64,000 nt of DNA. Source: Eutrigla gurnardus (lineage: Eukaryota; Chordata; Actinopteri; Perciformes; Triglidae). Shown one piece after another: positions 45,983-57,415 of the stretch (positions are counted from its first letter, which is position 1; each line of letters starts with the position of its first letter). The stretch is from the NCBI GenBank assembly GCA_963514095.1, contig OY741264.1:17730827-17794826 (forward strand). Reading direction: 5' to 3'. The notes under the pieces were generated by a model. That model was given only the letters and a program-made list of their open reading frames with translations. It ran no database searches and had not been told where the DNA came from. The translations under genes were made by a program, and so were the position numbers.

Positions 45983-46178
45983 TAGTGATGTCCAAATGAA
46001 GCTTTGTGAAGCATTTTCTTTATTTTCTGAGCCCAATAGATGGCGCTCTCTGTTCAACAAAAGGGTTGAAGGCCGATATATTTCCATTGCTTTCAACCCT
46101 TTGTTGAACAGAGAGCGCCATCTATTGGGCTCAGAAAATAAAGAAAATGCTTCACAAAGCTTCATTTGGACATCACTA
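45983..46178. mobile_element. Foldback hAT MITE (196 bp)
   Basis: The whole element is a near-perfect palindrome: arms of about 85 bp start TAGTGATGTCCAAATGAAGC and meet at a loop of about 25 bp. An exact 8-bp duplication ATGACTTG flanks it (45975-45982 and 46179-46186). The YAGNG-type terminus and 8-bp target fit hAT. Confidence 0.9.
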
Positions 46179-46344
46179 ATGACTTGTCAACGTCCGTTTT
46201 TTAACTGCATTACGCTGGGTGGATTGGAGAAAAGTGTCGAGCAACACATTGTTTCCGATTCCAAAGTGTTTACAAACTTTGGATCTCTCGAAATTAAAAA
46301 TATTTAAAGTCTGCGACAGTGCATAATAGTCACTTGAGTCAGAT

Positions 46345-46765
46345 CTTACATGACCAAGGAGTCAGGTACAAAAAAACAGCAAGGGAAAGTAGCAACAAAA
46401 AGGCAGGACAAAGTGCAAAGAAAAAGGCAAAGTTCAAATCAAACATGGAAAACCAAATCAAACCAAAAACATACCTCAAAGGGACTTAAAACCGGCAGGA
46501 ACATGAGCATGACGTGGGCAGAGGCAGACAGTGGGCAGAGGCAGACAGAAACAATGACAAGGATTGAAGGGAAGACACTGACTAAATACACAGGGAGGCA
46601 GGGAGCTGACGAGGGACAGGTGAAACACATTAGGGCAGGTAGGGAAATCAACACGAGAGGGTGGGGAAGTCAAGACAGCAGAAACAACAAGGACCAGGAA
46701 GTACAAGACAGCAGGACTACAAAATAAAACAGGAAACCAACACTACAAAAACCCACAGTCATGAC
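46345..46765 (-). repeat. Possible antisense LTR
   Basis: On the minus strand it is pyrimidine-rich, starts TGTCATGACTGTGGGTTTTT and carries CCTGTCCCTCGTC and CACCTGT-type wording typical of fish LTRs. The GGGCAGAGGCAGACAG unit is tandemly doubled at 46515-46548. The left end is not resolved. Confidence 0.4.
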
Positions 46766-46849
46766 ATGGACAAGACAAGAAAAACAAGTGACAAGACAAG
46801 ACAGAATCACTACAAAAAAAAACCCAGAAACTAAAACAACAAAACCCAC

Positions 46850-48350
46850 AGTAATGACAAAAGAGTCCAGTATCAGCCTTGGTGGGCAGCTCTTCCCTGT
46901 AAAGCCCTCTGTGACCTATTTAGGATGCTGTTTAGACAGCAACCTAGATGGAGGGAGCATGGCTTCAAAGGTCATGAGCAAGGTGAATGGCCGATCCAGA
47001 TTCCTAGCTAGGAAAGGTCCATTTCTTGATACAGTAAGTCTCAGACTGCTGGCTAATTCACTTGTTTTATGCTGCTTTGATTATGGCCTTGGCTCATGGT
47101 ATGGTGGTCTTACTAAGTCCATGAAAGACAAACTACAGGTTTCCCAGAATAGGTTAGTCAGCGTAGTGCTGGGTCTCACACCAAGGGATCATGTGGGCAA
47201 GCTCCAGTTCCAACAGCTGGGCTGGTTCCCCCTGGAGACTAGGGCAGTTCAACTCCAGCTCAGGATGGTCCATAATGTTTGTTATAACAAGTCACCAGCA
47301 TACCTTAAAAATCACTTCATAAGGAGTAGGGATGCCCATGCTTATCACCAGAACTAGTAATGCAGACTTGTACCTGCCTATCTACAAAACAAACATGGGT
47401 AAGTGTACGCTTAAATATAGTGGTGTGGTAAATTGGAATAAATTACCTTTAGATATTAAGACCATAGACAGCTATGGTTTAAAAAATAAGGTAAAATCCT
47501 GGCTTATGGCACACTTAAATCCCTAGTGACACTCCAATGTCCTTCCCCATGTGAGTTGTTGTCTGTGATGTTTGTCTTTGTATGCATATTGCACTTTAAT
47601 ACAGAGAGTAGGGTTAGGGAAGATTCTTTTATTTTTTTAGCCTTTTTGTTTCTAATTTATATGCCTTGTTTTTTGTTTTATGTTTGAGGTTTTGTTTTAT
47701 GTGGATATGTCTTGTCTTTTAACATCAGGGACCATGATGGAATCAAGTGTCTGCACTTTGTCATGTTTTATCCCTTGGATATGTCTGTATTCCAAATAAA
47801 TCAACTGAGCGTCTCCCTCTCCATGTGCATGCATTCATGTCCCCTTGATAGTCTGTGTGCTGTCAAACCTCACGGGTGCAACTGGACCAGGCTGTACCTG
47901 CTGCCGTGGCCCTGCTGGACACCCACATTTGTATAAACAGTGTACTATTTATACAAATTTCTATTATTATTATTATTATACTATTTCTGCATTGTTATTA
48001 TTATTATTATTTGGGGTTTGTTATGCTGCTGTTATTCTACTGTTATTTCTGCTATGACTCTTACGACTGCTATTACAGATCTGATTACATGCATCATTCC
48101 TGTCATATGGAACTACTATGTTGTAGTTATTATGTTGTTGATTCTGTATATTTGACATCATTTGCACTGTCCATCCTCTCTGTTGCTGTTCTGTAGCTCT
48201 CCCTGATGTTTCTACCTTTTTGTCCGCATATCTCAGGGAGCTTTTCCTCTTCCAATGAGAAGGCCCTAGGACGTCATATGTTACATTTTCAGGCCGTCTG
48301 ATACAAATTTGTCATTGTAGATTTTGGGCTATTTCAATAAATTGAACTGC
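46850..48350 (+). mobile_element. LINE C-terminal region and 3' UTR (CR1/Jockey group)
   Basis: An open frame (about 46860-47357) reads SVTYLGCCLDSNLDGGSMAS, then ARKGPFLDTVSLRLLANSLV, QNRLVSVVLGLTPRDHVGKL and LGWFPLETRAVQLQL. It is followed in another frame (47340-47526) by NADLYLPIYKTNMGK and YSGVVNWNKLPLDIK. This is the post-RT region of a non-LTR retrotransposon. RT boxes are absent (5' truncation; an LTR-like segment abuts). The long 3' UTR includes (TTA)n near 47964-48010 and ends about CAATAAATTGAACTG at 48335-48349. Confidence 0.65.
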
Positions 48351-48472
48351 CATTACATCGGTTACAGGTGTACTTATTTACACCAAACCGAATAATTTTT
48401 AACCCTAACAAATGTGTTTTGTTGCCTAAACCTAACTACTACCTTTTCACAATATTAACCATGTAGAACCGA

Positions 48473-48600
48473 CATTTACATTTACATTTAGGTCGTTTAG
48501 CAGACACTTTTTTCCAAAGCAACTTACAAAAGTACATTTGTAAAAAGAAAGAAACAAAGAAACCACAACATATCATTGCCGATAAAGTAAGAGCTAAATA
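48473..48600 (+). repeat. Widespread teleost repeat tail
   Basis: CATTTACATTTACATTTAGG then TTTAGCAGACACTTT and AAAGCAACTTACAA match a motif I recall as very common in fish genomes (LINE/SINE 3' end). Class not certain. Confidence 0.55.
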
Positions 48601-49551
48601 ATAGAAACAAGTGTTCGGCCCTCGTCTGAGTAAAGTAGTAGCTGTTCAGCAAACATACCTTAAGAACAACAGTGCTATGATCAAAGTGCTATAGGTGAGG
48701 GGGTTTTTTTTGGGGTGAGGGGGTTCGTTTTCATTAACGAGTAATCTAATTGATTACTCATCTCATTATTATAACGCCATTATCGTTACTGCAAAAACAT
48801 GTGTCGCGTTACTTCGTTGAAGGTAGAAAAAAACAAATGTTACGCTATATTAAACAGAGACGCGTCAAGCACTAGGACCAAGCGGAAAATGGTCACTCAA
48901 GCTGAAGCCTGTTTCCCTTAGTTTAGACCGCCCACAAGCTCCTCGATTGGCTCTGCCGTTTCTTGTGTGATTGGCTGTCCCCGCTGTCACTCCATCTTGC
49001 TTGTACACCGACCGGTCTGCTAGTCTGCGGTCAGGAGTCCGCTACTGGAAATCGGGAGTTTGTTCTGCCTGGTTCACATCAGCTAGAAGGATTGTAATAT
49101 CAGAGGTTTCTTTTACATTAACGTTTGAATCGGTGTCCGTGTGCGTATGTGTGTGCGTATGTGCGCGCGTGCGTGTGTATGTGTGTTTGGTAATTAGACG
49201 CAGCCAGGATGTCTAAAGGCGAGTCCACACCGGAAGAACTGCCCGACTCGCGTCGGTAAATGAAGTCGGGCTACTTAATATGGCCGACTCGAACAACGAC
49301 ATGGGCGGTTCACACCTACGGAATTACAGCCGACGCCATACGTTCCGCGCTTGCGCGAGATGTAATGTCTCCAAAACAACAGGCGGCGCTAATCTGTATT
49401 GTGGGACAAAAAACACGAAAACCGGAAGTAGCCGGTCCTCTCTAGACCATAACACAGAGCACGCTGTCCTCACCAGTCACTGTTGTCAGCAGAGTGAGGT
49501 TGTAGACTGTAGTTGTGATTACTCTCTGAACGGAAAAATCTAAAATGTTGG

Positions 49552-51093
49552 ATGATGTCGATACGGAAGACACTGGCCTTATCAGCTCTCGCACTTATTC
49601 TTATGGAAGAAGACAGTCGTAAGCGAAAAAGAAAGAGAGCAGTTATTAGGCGCACTAAGTGGGTGAAGCCGTGGATACAACAGCGAGCAGTCCAAGGAGC
49701 TTATCCAAATTTGTGTCGGGGAACTGGAGATGGACGAGCCAGGTGATTTCAGAAATTTCGCTCTGCTCTTTCCTGATAAGTTCCACATGCTGGAAGAAAT
49801 TGTCCGACCGATGATCCAGCGATGCAACACCAATTACCGTGATTATATATCTGTCGGTGAACGTCTGATGGTCACACTGCATTTCCTCGCAACAGGTAAG
49901 ATAAGCTGTTTGTATTACTTTTTTAGTTCGGGTCCTTTCTCGGCACCTGAACAGGACATTATACTTTATTATACTTCCGTATAATTAACCAAGCAATGTG
50001 TTCGTTTGTAATTGCAGGAGAAAGCTTCAAGAGTCTTTCTTATCAGTTTCGAATGGGTCACTCTACAATCATGGAATTCGTCCCTGAAACCTCTGAAGCC
50101 ATCTACCAGGTCTTAAGAGAGAAATATATGAAGGTATGTGCGATTTTATTTTACGACGACATCAGTCATGGTAGCCTAATGCTGTGCAAATATGCATGTT
50201 GTCGTTTGTTCGGACGTTTTTCTAACCAGATAAACAGATCAGCCTTTGGTATTCACTGTTGTTATTTTTCTTGTTTTCAGTGCCCAGACACAGCTGATGA
50301 GTGGCAGCAGGTTGCCAGTGGATTCATGTTGGAGTGGAACTTCCCAAATTGCCTGGGTGCTCTGGATGGGAAACATGTAAATATTCGCCCCCCACCAAGG
50401 TCTGGTTCCACATAGTACAACTACAAGCACAACTTCTCCATTGTCCTGATGGCACTGGTCGACAGCAATTACAGATTTCTGTATGTGGATGTTGGTTGTA
50501 ATGGAAGAGTTTCCGATGGTGGAGTGTTTCGTGGATGCACCTTAGCAGAAGCCCTGGTAAACAAAACCACAAACATCCCTCCCCCTGCACCACTTCCCGG
50601 TTCTGACAAGCTGTCTCCATACTCTATTGTGGCAGATGAAGCGTTTCCGCTGAAAGACTACCTGATGAAGCCATATGCAAACCGCGGTCTCAGTGTAGAT
50701 CAGCGAATCTTCAACTACAGGCTGTCGCAAGCGCGGAGGGTTGTAGAAAATGCATTTGGAATTATGGCCACGCGCTTCCGTGTCTTGCTTACCACCATCA
50801 ACATCAGAGACATGGTCAAAGTGGAGTCCATTGTCCTGGCTTGTTGTGCTCTGCATAACTTCCTACGGAGTGAGAGCAGAGCTGCATACATGGCAGACAT
50901 TCTAGACCGGGAAGGACCAGATGGAGGCATTTTTCCAGGAAGATGGCGGCAAGACCCTGCCCGACAACAAGCCCACTTGCCACAGACCACAAATACAGCA
51001 GCAAGGGCCAAACAGATTAGGGATGGGCTATGTACACATTTTATGAACATGGTGCAGTGCCTTTTCAGTGGGACAAGATATAGGACAGATTGA
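49552..51093 (+). pseudogene. Harbinger transposase, three exons, two lesions
   Basis: Exon 1 (49552-49895) begins with MMSIRKTLALSALALILMEE and reads KWVKPWIQQRAVQGAYPNLC. The frame is then broken at the G-run 49718-49721 and continues as LEMDEPGDFRNFALLFPDKF to SVGERLMVTLHFLATG. Exon 2 is 50018-50133 (SFKSLSYQFRMGHSTIMEF). Exon 3 is 50281-51093 and holds the DDE domain: NFPNCLGALDGKHVNIRPPP, an in-frame TAG at 50413-50415, then YNYKHNFSIVLMALVDSNYR, VDVGCNGRVSDGG, ADEAFPL and ARRVVENAFGIMATRFRV. All three acidic regions of the DDE_Tnp_4 family are present. Introns have GT..AG borders and phases fit (1, 0). The enzyme cuts and joins transposon ends in the nucleus. One extra G and one nonsense codon are the only lesions seen. 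Confidence 0.9.
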
Positions 51094-51835
51094 CTGTGTG
51101 CTGTGTTTGTGTGCTGTGATTATTCAGAAAGATAAATAAAAATCATATCAATCATAATTGACTCATGTAGCATCATCAAATCAGCATTTGTGACTGGCTC
51201 ACATGCAATAGGAGCAGTCCATGGTCTATTATATAAGACAATATTAGTGTGAAATACCTTGTCATACCTCTATTCACTTCTAGTCTATGTTGAAATAGGG
51301 TGAAGGTGATGGGCATTGCAAATGAGAATAGCAAGACATTGCTGAATAGTTGTTATTGGGGAAGGAGATCATGGAATGAATGGAGGACCAGACGACCAAG
51401 CTAGCGGTTTTCACTTGTAATAGATAGTCATTACAATGAGAATAGCAAGGCATTATTGCTGAATAGTTGTTAATAGGGATGGAGATCATGGAATGAATGG
51501 AATGTGTAGACAATGTTGAAATGGGGTTGCAGTGGATATGAAAATGCAGGGAGATTTGCTTTTTCAAAGATATGTTTTATTGTAAGAAGTAGAAAGTAGA
51601 AAGTATAAAATACAAAAGGCATGCAATATCAAAATACAAAAGCTTAAACTATAAATATAAGTAAAGTTAAGTACAAAATGCAAAAGTGTCAAGTATAAAA
51701 TGTATAGAATATAAAAGGCAAGCAATAACAAACTACAAAAGCTCAAAACATAATGTATAAATATAAGTAAGTAAAGTAAAGTGCAAAATGCAAAAGGGTC
51801 AACTGTCAAGTCATACAATATCAAATAAAAAAGCC

Positions 51836-53114
51836 TCAAGGACCCAGTTCTCCCAAGTGAGTGCGTTCCTGGTTGTGCTTTGTAGTGATATTATAAATTA
51901 CGTTGAGCATTTCATGCTCAAGGCTCGCCAAGAGTTCTGGTGGCGCCTGCCTTATCTTAACCTCAAGGATTTTGAGGGTCGCTGTGACGGCATCATCCGC
52001 CCTCGTCTCTGCTTTCCTCATGAGTGCAGCCCCTATTATGCGCAAGAGGTCTGTGTTATCTGGGGACTGGGGAGAAGACCTTCTACGCTTAGAAGAAGGC
52101 CCTGCTCGGGACTGTGTCTCTTGATGGATGGTCTCTTCACACACAGTTGATTCGGCCAATGGTGATTCTATTGGTGAGGTCTGATCCTCCTCGCGTTCAC
52201 TCTCTCCCTGGTCCTGGTCATCGAACCTGGCGCCTGTAGGCCTACTGGTACTAGTGTCAGTGGGGGCTGTGGGTTCCTAAAAAATAATAATATATATAAT
52301 ATCATGGAATCAAAGCATTCATAAACAACACAGAAGCACATTTTTTGTCAGTGGCAAAGCTTCTAAATTCTTAAGAATATATGATAAGTCGGCAGTGAAC
52401 ACTAATCGAGCTTCATTCAGATGACAAATGAGTACTATTCAACAATGGGAGAGCGAAAGTTACCTGAGTGAGGTTTGATTTGCTTTCTCTCCTCTGCATG
52501 TGTGGCTTGAGGAACTGCATCCTTCGTAAAACCCATATCTGTCTGGGCGTCTTCTCTGAAGCTCCACTTCCTGATGGAGGGAGCTTTTTGTAGCGGTTGA
52601 ACTGGGTTCGGAGGGAGTCCCATTTCTTCCTCAGCTCTTTCACTGAAAAGTTTATACAGTTTAGAGTTGAATTAAATTCTGCAATTCCTCAACACAAAGT
52701 ATCAACCTACACAATAACACTTACAAAAGCCTGCAAATACACAGGTCAAAAAAGTAAATAGCAGGCACATCCTATGTCTGAGGAATCCGATGGTCAAACG
52801 CGAGAGAGTGGGCTACACATTGGTTAGCAGCTAGCTCACAGGCTATTTCGATCAAAACAAAGGTAATGTTTCGACGCTGCAAACGTTGCCCTTTGCCCCT
52901 ACACATCGTACTAAGGTGGGATGTAGGCTACATACAAATGCGATATTTGTATACAAATACAAATCTTACCTGGTAGATTCAACGCCTCTGATATCTGGCG
53001 CCAACTTTCCGTTTTGACCTGCTTGTTTGAATAGGTCTTGCCAGCGACCACAAACAGCGACGGTCTATCCTCCACCATGATGATGAATTGTTGCTCAAGC
53101 TCTTCAGTCCACAT
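51836..53114 (-). CDS. Harbinger MADF (Myb/SANT-like) partner protein, intact
   Basis: Three exons on the minus strand: 53114-52970, 52642-52464 and 52276-51836. Borders are GT..AG and the spliced length is 765 nt, an exact 254-codon frame plus stop. Residues 1-80 form a MADF domain: MWTEELEQQFIIMVEDRPSL, then SWRQISEALNLP joined over intron 1 to VKELRKKWDSLRTQFNRYKK. A lysine/arginine-rich segment follows, then an acidic linker (DDQDQGESEREEDQ), a basic SSKRRR cluster and a helical C-terminal part (LLRIIGAALMRKAETRADDA). In the superfamily this protein binds subterminal DNA and carries the transposase into the nucleus. No lesion was seen, unlike the transposase. The 3' end is convergent with the transposase gene, about 740 bp apart. 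Confidence 0.88.
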
Positions 53115-53439
53115 TATTCAAACGAAGATCAACAATCAAGCGATGCCAAAACAATGCGTTGAGAGAGTGTGTCGACACCTTCTTCGATTCCACTGTTTAT
53201 CTGGTATGTTTACCATCGTCACTTCCGGGCTTCACTGATTCGCTAGTCAAGCTGCTAGCCTCCACCAATCAGAATGGTAAAAGAATGACCGACTCGAATG
53301 GCGGATTATACATTTGAGTCGGCTGAAATGAACGCCGACGTGGCCGATTCGAGCGACCACACCAAGTAGACTCATGTCACGGACGCCAACTCTCTCAAAG
53401 ACGCCGGTTTTCGGTCCGGTGTGAACTCGGCTTAAAAGA

Positions 53440-53580
53440 AAAATGGACATAAGAGACTCCTACACCCATCCTGCAACACTTTCACTGGCTCCCAATAAAG
53501 CAGCATATCCACTTCAAGATCCTCCTCATCATTTACAAAGCTCTCAATAATCTGATCAATAAAATGTATTATTATTATTG
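53440..53580 (+). mobile_element. Short LINE C-terminal remnant
   Basis: Frames read YTPILQHFHWLPIKQHIHFK-like wording (with shifts), then (ATT)n. This parallels the block HITPILRQLHWLPVKQRIHF of the LINE at 11291-13371, so a related LINE end lies at a different site in this hAT copy. Confidence 0.55.
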
Positions 53581-54013
53581 TTGTTATTATTACTATTGGA
53601 TTAGAATTGGTTGATAATGTTTTGCTACATGCTTTTCCAAAAGATATATTGTTATTTTTATCAATCCACTCTATAAGCATAGTAATAATATCTCCAATAA
53701 AATTGTTTAGATTTGTGCACTGTGGATTTCTGTTTGAAATGTATTGAGTATCCATTTCATTATAATACTCAGATTTATCATAAATAATTGAACATGCACG
53801 TGTATTTTAAGTTCCGTCAAAGAGGGATGGAGATGGGGTCCAAATTATTTGACACATCAGTATTTAAAAATTACTTGAAAGTAACGCAAGTTACTTTCCA
53901 AAGTAACTAGTTACTTTTAGAATTTGTAACTCAGTAACTACTTTAGTTACTTTCTGTGAGAAGTAACTAGTACTTTAACTAGTTACTTTTTTAGAGTAAC
54001 TTGCCCAACACTG

Positions 54014-54450
54014 GTTGTTAGTGGGTCATGCTATGCAGAGTCGAGGTGAAGTCTGAACAGGTGAGTCTTGAGCCTTTTTCGGAAGATGGCAAATTACTTT
54101 GCTGTCCTGACATTGGACGTTACCCAAACATGAACCTTCAGCATCAAGATACTACACAAACAGCCTGTCCAAGCGGCAAAATATGATCAACAGGGATTAG
54201 ATCCCATTGGTCATGTGTACTTCTTGAGTGCACTGACATAATTGCAATGTGAAACAAAAACTAATCTGATCAGATGTAACCAAAAAAGGCATGGTAAAAC
54301 CTAGTCTTTGGCTGGACCTTCCTGCTTTGTTATTGTAGCGTTAGCAGCACCGCTCTGTTAAAGGGGAAATATGGTGTAAAATGGATTTTGGATATGCTTA
54401 GCATGCTAACGAGTTTGAATGTTTGTTGGGGAGCAAAAAAACGTTAAGCC
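54014..54450. other. Unassigned; hAT right flank
   Basis: Nothing recognised except GGGGAAATATGGTGTAAAATGG-type wording near 54363, seen in fish MITE ends. Confidence 0.35.
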
Positions 54451-54451
54451 G

Positions 54452-54708
54452 TTGCATTCTAAACTAGACTGTTTTTAGCCGATGCTTGTAGATCAACTTT
54501 TAGGGACTTCATTTCAAGAAAAAGAAAGTTGTCAATGCCTCGTATTCTATGTTAGGACCCTCATTATACTACCAAAGAAGTGTTGGGCTACTTTGAGCTT
54601 CGTAAATGGTTTAAAATTAGCGATTTCTTTTTTACCATGAGAGATCCTATTGCTACCACTGTTGGCATTTTGGAAGCATTGGCTAAAAACAGGCTAGTTT
54701 AGAATGCA
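54452..54708. repeat. Inverted repeat pair
   Basis: TTGCATTCTAAACTAGACTG (from 54452) and its inverse (ending at 54708) frame about 185 bp. Arms are about 36 bp with a few mismatches. Possible MITE core; outer ends not found. Confidence 0.6.
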
Positions 54709-56412
54709 TCAGATTTGTGTTAGAGTCAGTTGCAGCCAGTCGCTAGCCATTGTTTGCTAATGCTAGTAAAAAGAAGGCTATTTCTGCTGCTCTGATTCCC
54801 TCAGACAATGCATGTCTCATGAGTCACGCCCCCTGGTGACGTAGTAGGTCTCCGTCACTCAACTGACCAATGATGCAACTTGATCAGTCAGTTACTGACG
54901 TACTTATTCAGCCGCAGAGGCCTTGGTTTGGTCACACTTGTAAATACTTTATTATTTGCAGCTTGTTTCTTTACTCTGGTGGGACTTCTGTATTTACATG
55001 ACAGTTCTGTACCTGGTTTGGTTTTCTTATGCTGCATTTGTGTCGTCAAATTGCTGTTTTCTTCATTAGCTTCTGTTTTGTCTAAATTCATGTGTCACCT
55101 TGAGAGCATGCCGAGCTCTCATCTTAATTGGGGTCAAATTATACCTGATGTTATGCACTGAAACAATTAGGCTAAAAATATTTGAACATACAGCTTGAAA
55201 AAATCAGCATGTCTGCCCAGTTATAATGATCAAAGGAGACGTGACTGGTTTCAAGGACAGATTCTCTGTGGTCTATTTGTTTGCCTCTGTTGCTGCTCCT
55301 GCCGATAATCTCTTGGGAGCGGCTGTGTTTTTGGATTGATGCAGAGCGTGTAGGGTGCTACAGGCAAGTGTCTCTTCCCATTGGATGTTTCAAAACAAAC
55401 TGTTGCGTTCCGGGTGTGAGATGTTTTCATATCTCCGACCCCCCCCAACTTCCGACCAACAAACTACAGCTTTCAGCTCGTGAGGAAGTGATACGGGAGG
55501 TTTTCAGGTTAGGTAAAGTGACCTTCAACCTTAATACCGAATGTAAAAGTGCAGTGTGACCACCACAATTAAGATGTGTGAAAATAGAATCTCCATTGGC
55601 TTTGAAGATAACATATACACCTGCTGGTGAAACGCCTCTAATGAGGATCCTCCACAATTATCGCTTACAACATGCCATAAATAACACCTGGTGTTTTCAT
55701 ATTGCATAAGCAAAACAAACATAACAGGGAGTGAAGATTGAGCGAATACAATTGCATAAGGAATTCATGTGCTAAGAAATAATAGCACTGTAGTGTTTTT
55801 CTACCCTTGTCAGAAAGAATAAAAAGTTGCGTAGTCCCTCGCTCTGTTCTCTCCCATAGCAACTTCTGAGTCATGTTTTCCCCCTCTCAGTGTCTGTGTA
55901 ATTGCACTTCACTCTGGGATGCCTCTCAACATATCTGATGCATTGACAAGCCCCCCCTATCAGTGTTCTCATCATGGCTATTCCCTTGAAATGTACAAGA
56001 AAGAGGAGGAGGCAGGCGTAGAAGACAAGTACAGAGTGGGCCCGGCTTCCCAGATGGGCTGTACCACATCGATTGACTGGTGAAATATATCTCATATCAT
56101 ATAAGAGCAGCTCAGGTCCATGATATCTCTTTAGGGAAAAAATGTTAGGTCTCCCAAAGGCTTCTGGAAAACAATTGACAATATGCAATGCTTTTGCTGC
56201 ATCTGAGAGAGCTAAAACAATTGCCGTGGACCTGCAGCAAGTGTACTTTTCATCCAGGGTTGCAACGGCACCAGGAAAGGGTTGTTTTCTTTGATTTATA
56301 GGCAATTAGGAGTAGCTTTAAAAATGATTTGTTTTCTTCCAAGCCTTGTTCACCATCAGGGGAAATCTCTTGTAAAAACATATGTGTCCATTTCCATATA
56401 ATATATAACATA
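54709..56412. other. Unassigned non-coding sequence
   Basis: Several medium open frames exist, but none resembles a known protein and none has convincing splice context. A C-run lies at 55439-55447. Confidence 0.4.
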
Positions 56413-56650
56413 CACTATATTGACAAAAGTCTTTGCTCACCTACGTTGACTCACATGAACTTAAGTGACATCCCATTCTTAATCCATAGGGCCCTAGTTT
56501 CGTGGCGCAGCGCAGGGTGGCGCAGGGTGGCGGAGCCAGTGCAATGCAAGTTTCGACCAGCGCAGCCTTGCGCACGGTCAGTTTGGCAGTTTGGTGGATT
56601 GCCTGCGCCGAGATGGGTTTGGCGGTGCAGCAGGGGGAGACGTCACAGAT

Positions 56651-56944
56651 TCAGCTTGGCGCAGCGGAAGTTTCGTGGCAAGAAGCCTTGCCGAGACTGC
56701 TGAAAGCCCGCCAGCTCGGAGTGGCAGTTTGGCTCCTGCATCCTTTTATAATGTTCATGCCCCTGAAAACAGGACATCGTCTCTCACGGGGGAGATACAC
56801 CACACGCTCTGTGGGGGCAAAGCCAACTGACAGTCCTCCCGAACTGGGGCCCGCCTGGGCTGCATCCCGATCCCGTTGTAGGCGATCATTTTCGGCCTGG
56901 AGCTGCTCCACCCGAGCCTGGAGGTCCTCCGGCTCCTGCATCAT
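56651..56944 (-). pseudogene. Coiled-coil/gag-like N-terminal fragment
   Basis: The frame reads MMQEPEDLQARVEQLQAEND, RLQRDRDAAQA (heptad coiled coil), then TERVVYLPRERRCPVFRG. I remember the ERLVYVPRERKCPVF motif from proteins of fish mobile elements with gag-like domains. After FRG the protein ends in unrelated sequence, so only the first 60 or so residues are left. Confidence 0.5.
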
Positions 56945-57415
56945 CCTGGAGAATCCTCAGCTGTCGTCTCCGTGGATAGCCAGAAGCGAGCAGTCTGTAG
57001 CCCAAGCCACTGCCTTGCCTCCAAAAGAAAAGTGAAAAAGAGCCTTGCCCTGCAATATTCACTCTAACGAACTACGGTTACAACAATAAAACTAGATACG
57101 TGCCTGATTGTGCTGATCCTGCCGACAACGCCAAGAATGTGGCCCGTCGCCGCCGCGGCGTGCACTTGGCCCCGTCTAACTGTGAGCAGCAGATCTAGAG
57201 AATCTATATAACACCGACAACGTCACCTTAGGACTTTCACCTAAAGAGTATACTCCTTTAACTTTCTCAGAGGGGGTTTCCCGAAAACATCCCATACACA
57301 GGTCCGCACACAAATGAATACAGACACGTATGATGTATAAGTTAACAATCTTTATTTCTCGCAGTAAACAATTTTTATTAAGTTAGCGCTAAAACATTTA
57401 TATAGTTATTTTCTT

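Larger units (their letters stand above)
49217..53432 (+). mobile_element. Near-complete PIF/Harbinger transposon
   Basis: 4,216 bp. Termini are AGGCGAGTCCACACCGGA and, inverted, AGCCGAGTTCACACCGGA, with TAA on each side (49214-49216 and 53433-53435). Two convergent genes are present, as expected for the superfamily: a DDE transposase on the plus strand and a MADF-type DNA-binding partner on the minus strand. Subterminal sequence has repeated (C)GACTCG and GCCGAC words. Only the transposase carries visible lesions. The MITE at 3545-4731 shares both ends. Confidence 0.93.
48737..54013. mobile_element. hAT-type element, copy 2, left end lost
   Basis: The left part (AACGAGTAATCTAATTGATT onward) and right part (53704-54013, ending TTGCCCAACACTG) match the hAT element at 10674-14026. 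About 50 terminal bases on the left are missing and no 8-bp duplication can be shown. It carries the Harbinger transposon and a small LINE remnant, and shows empty sites for the LINE and SINE of copy 1. Confidence 0.8.

Noticed and set aside
47855..48196. Hydrophobic frames suggesting a membrane protein
   Set aside because: They arise from an (ATT)n-rich LINE 3' UTR; the Ile/Tyr/Leu runs are a low-complexity artefact.
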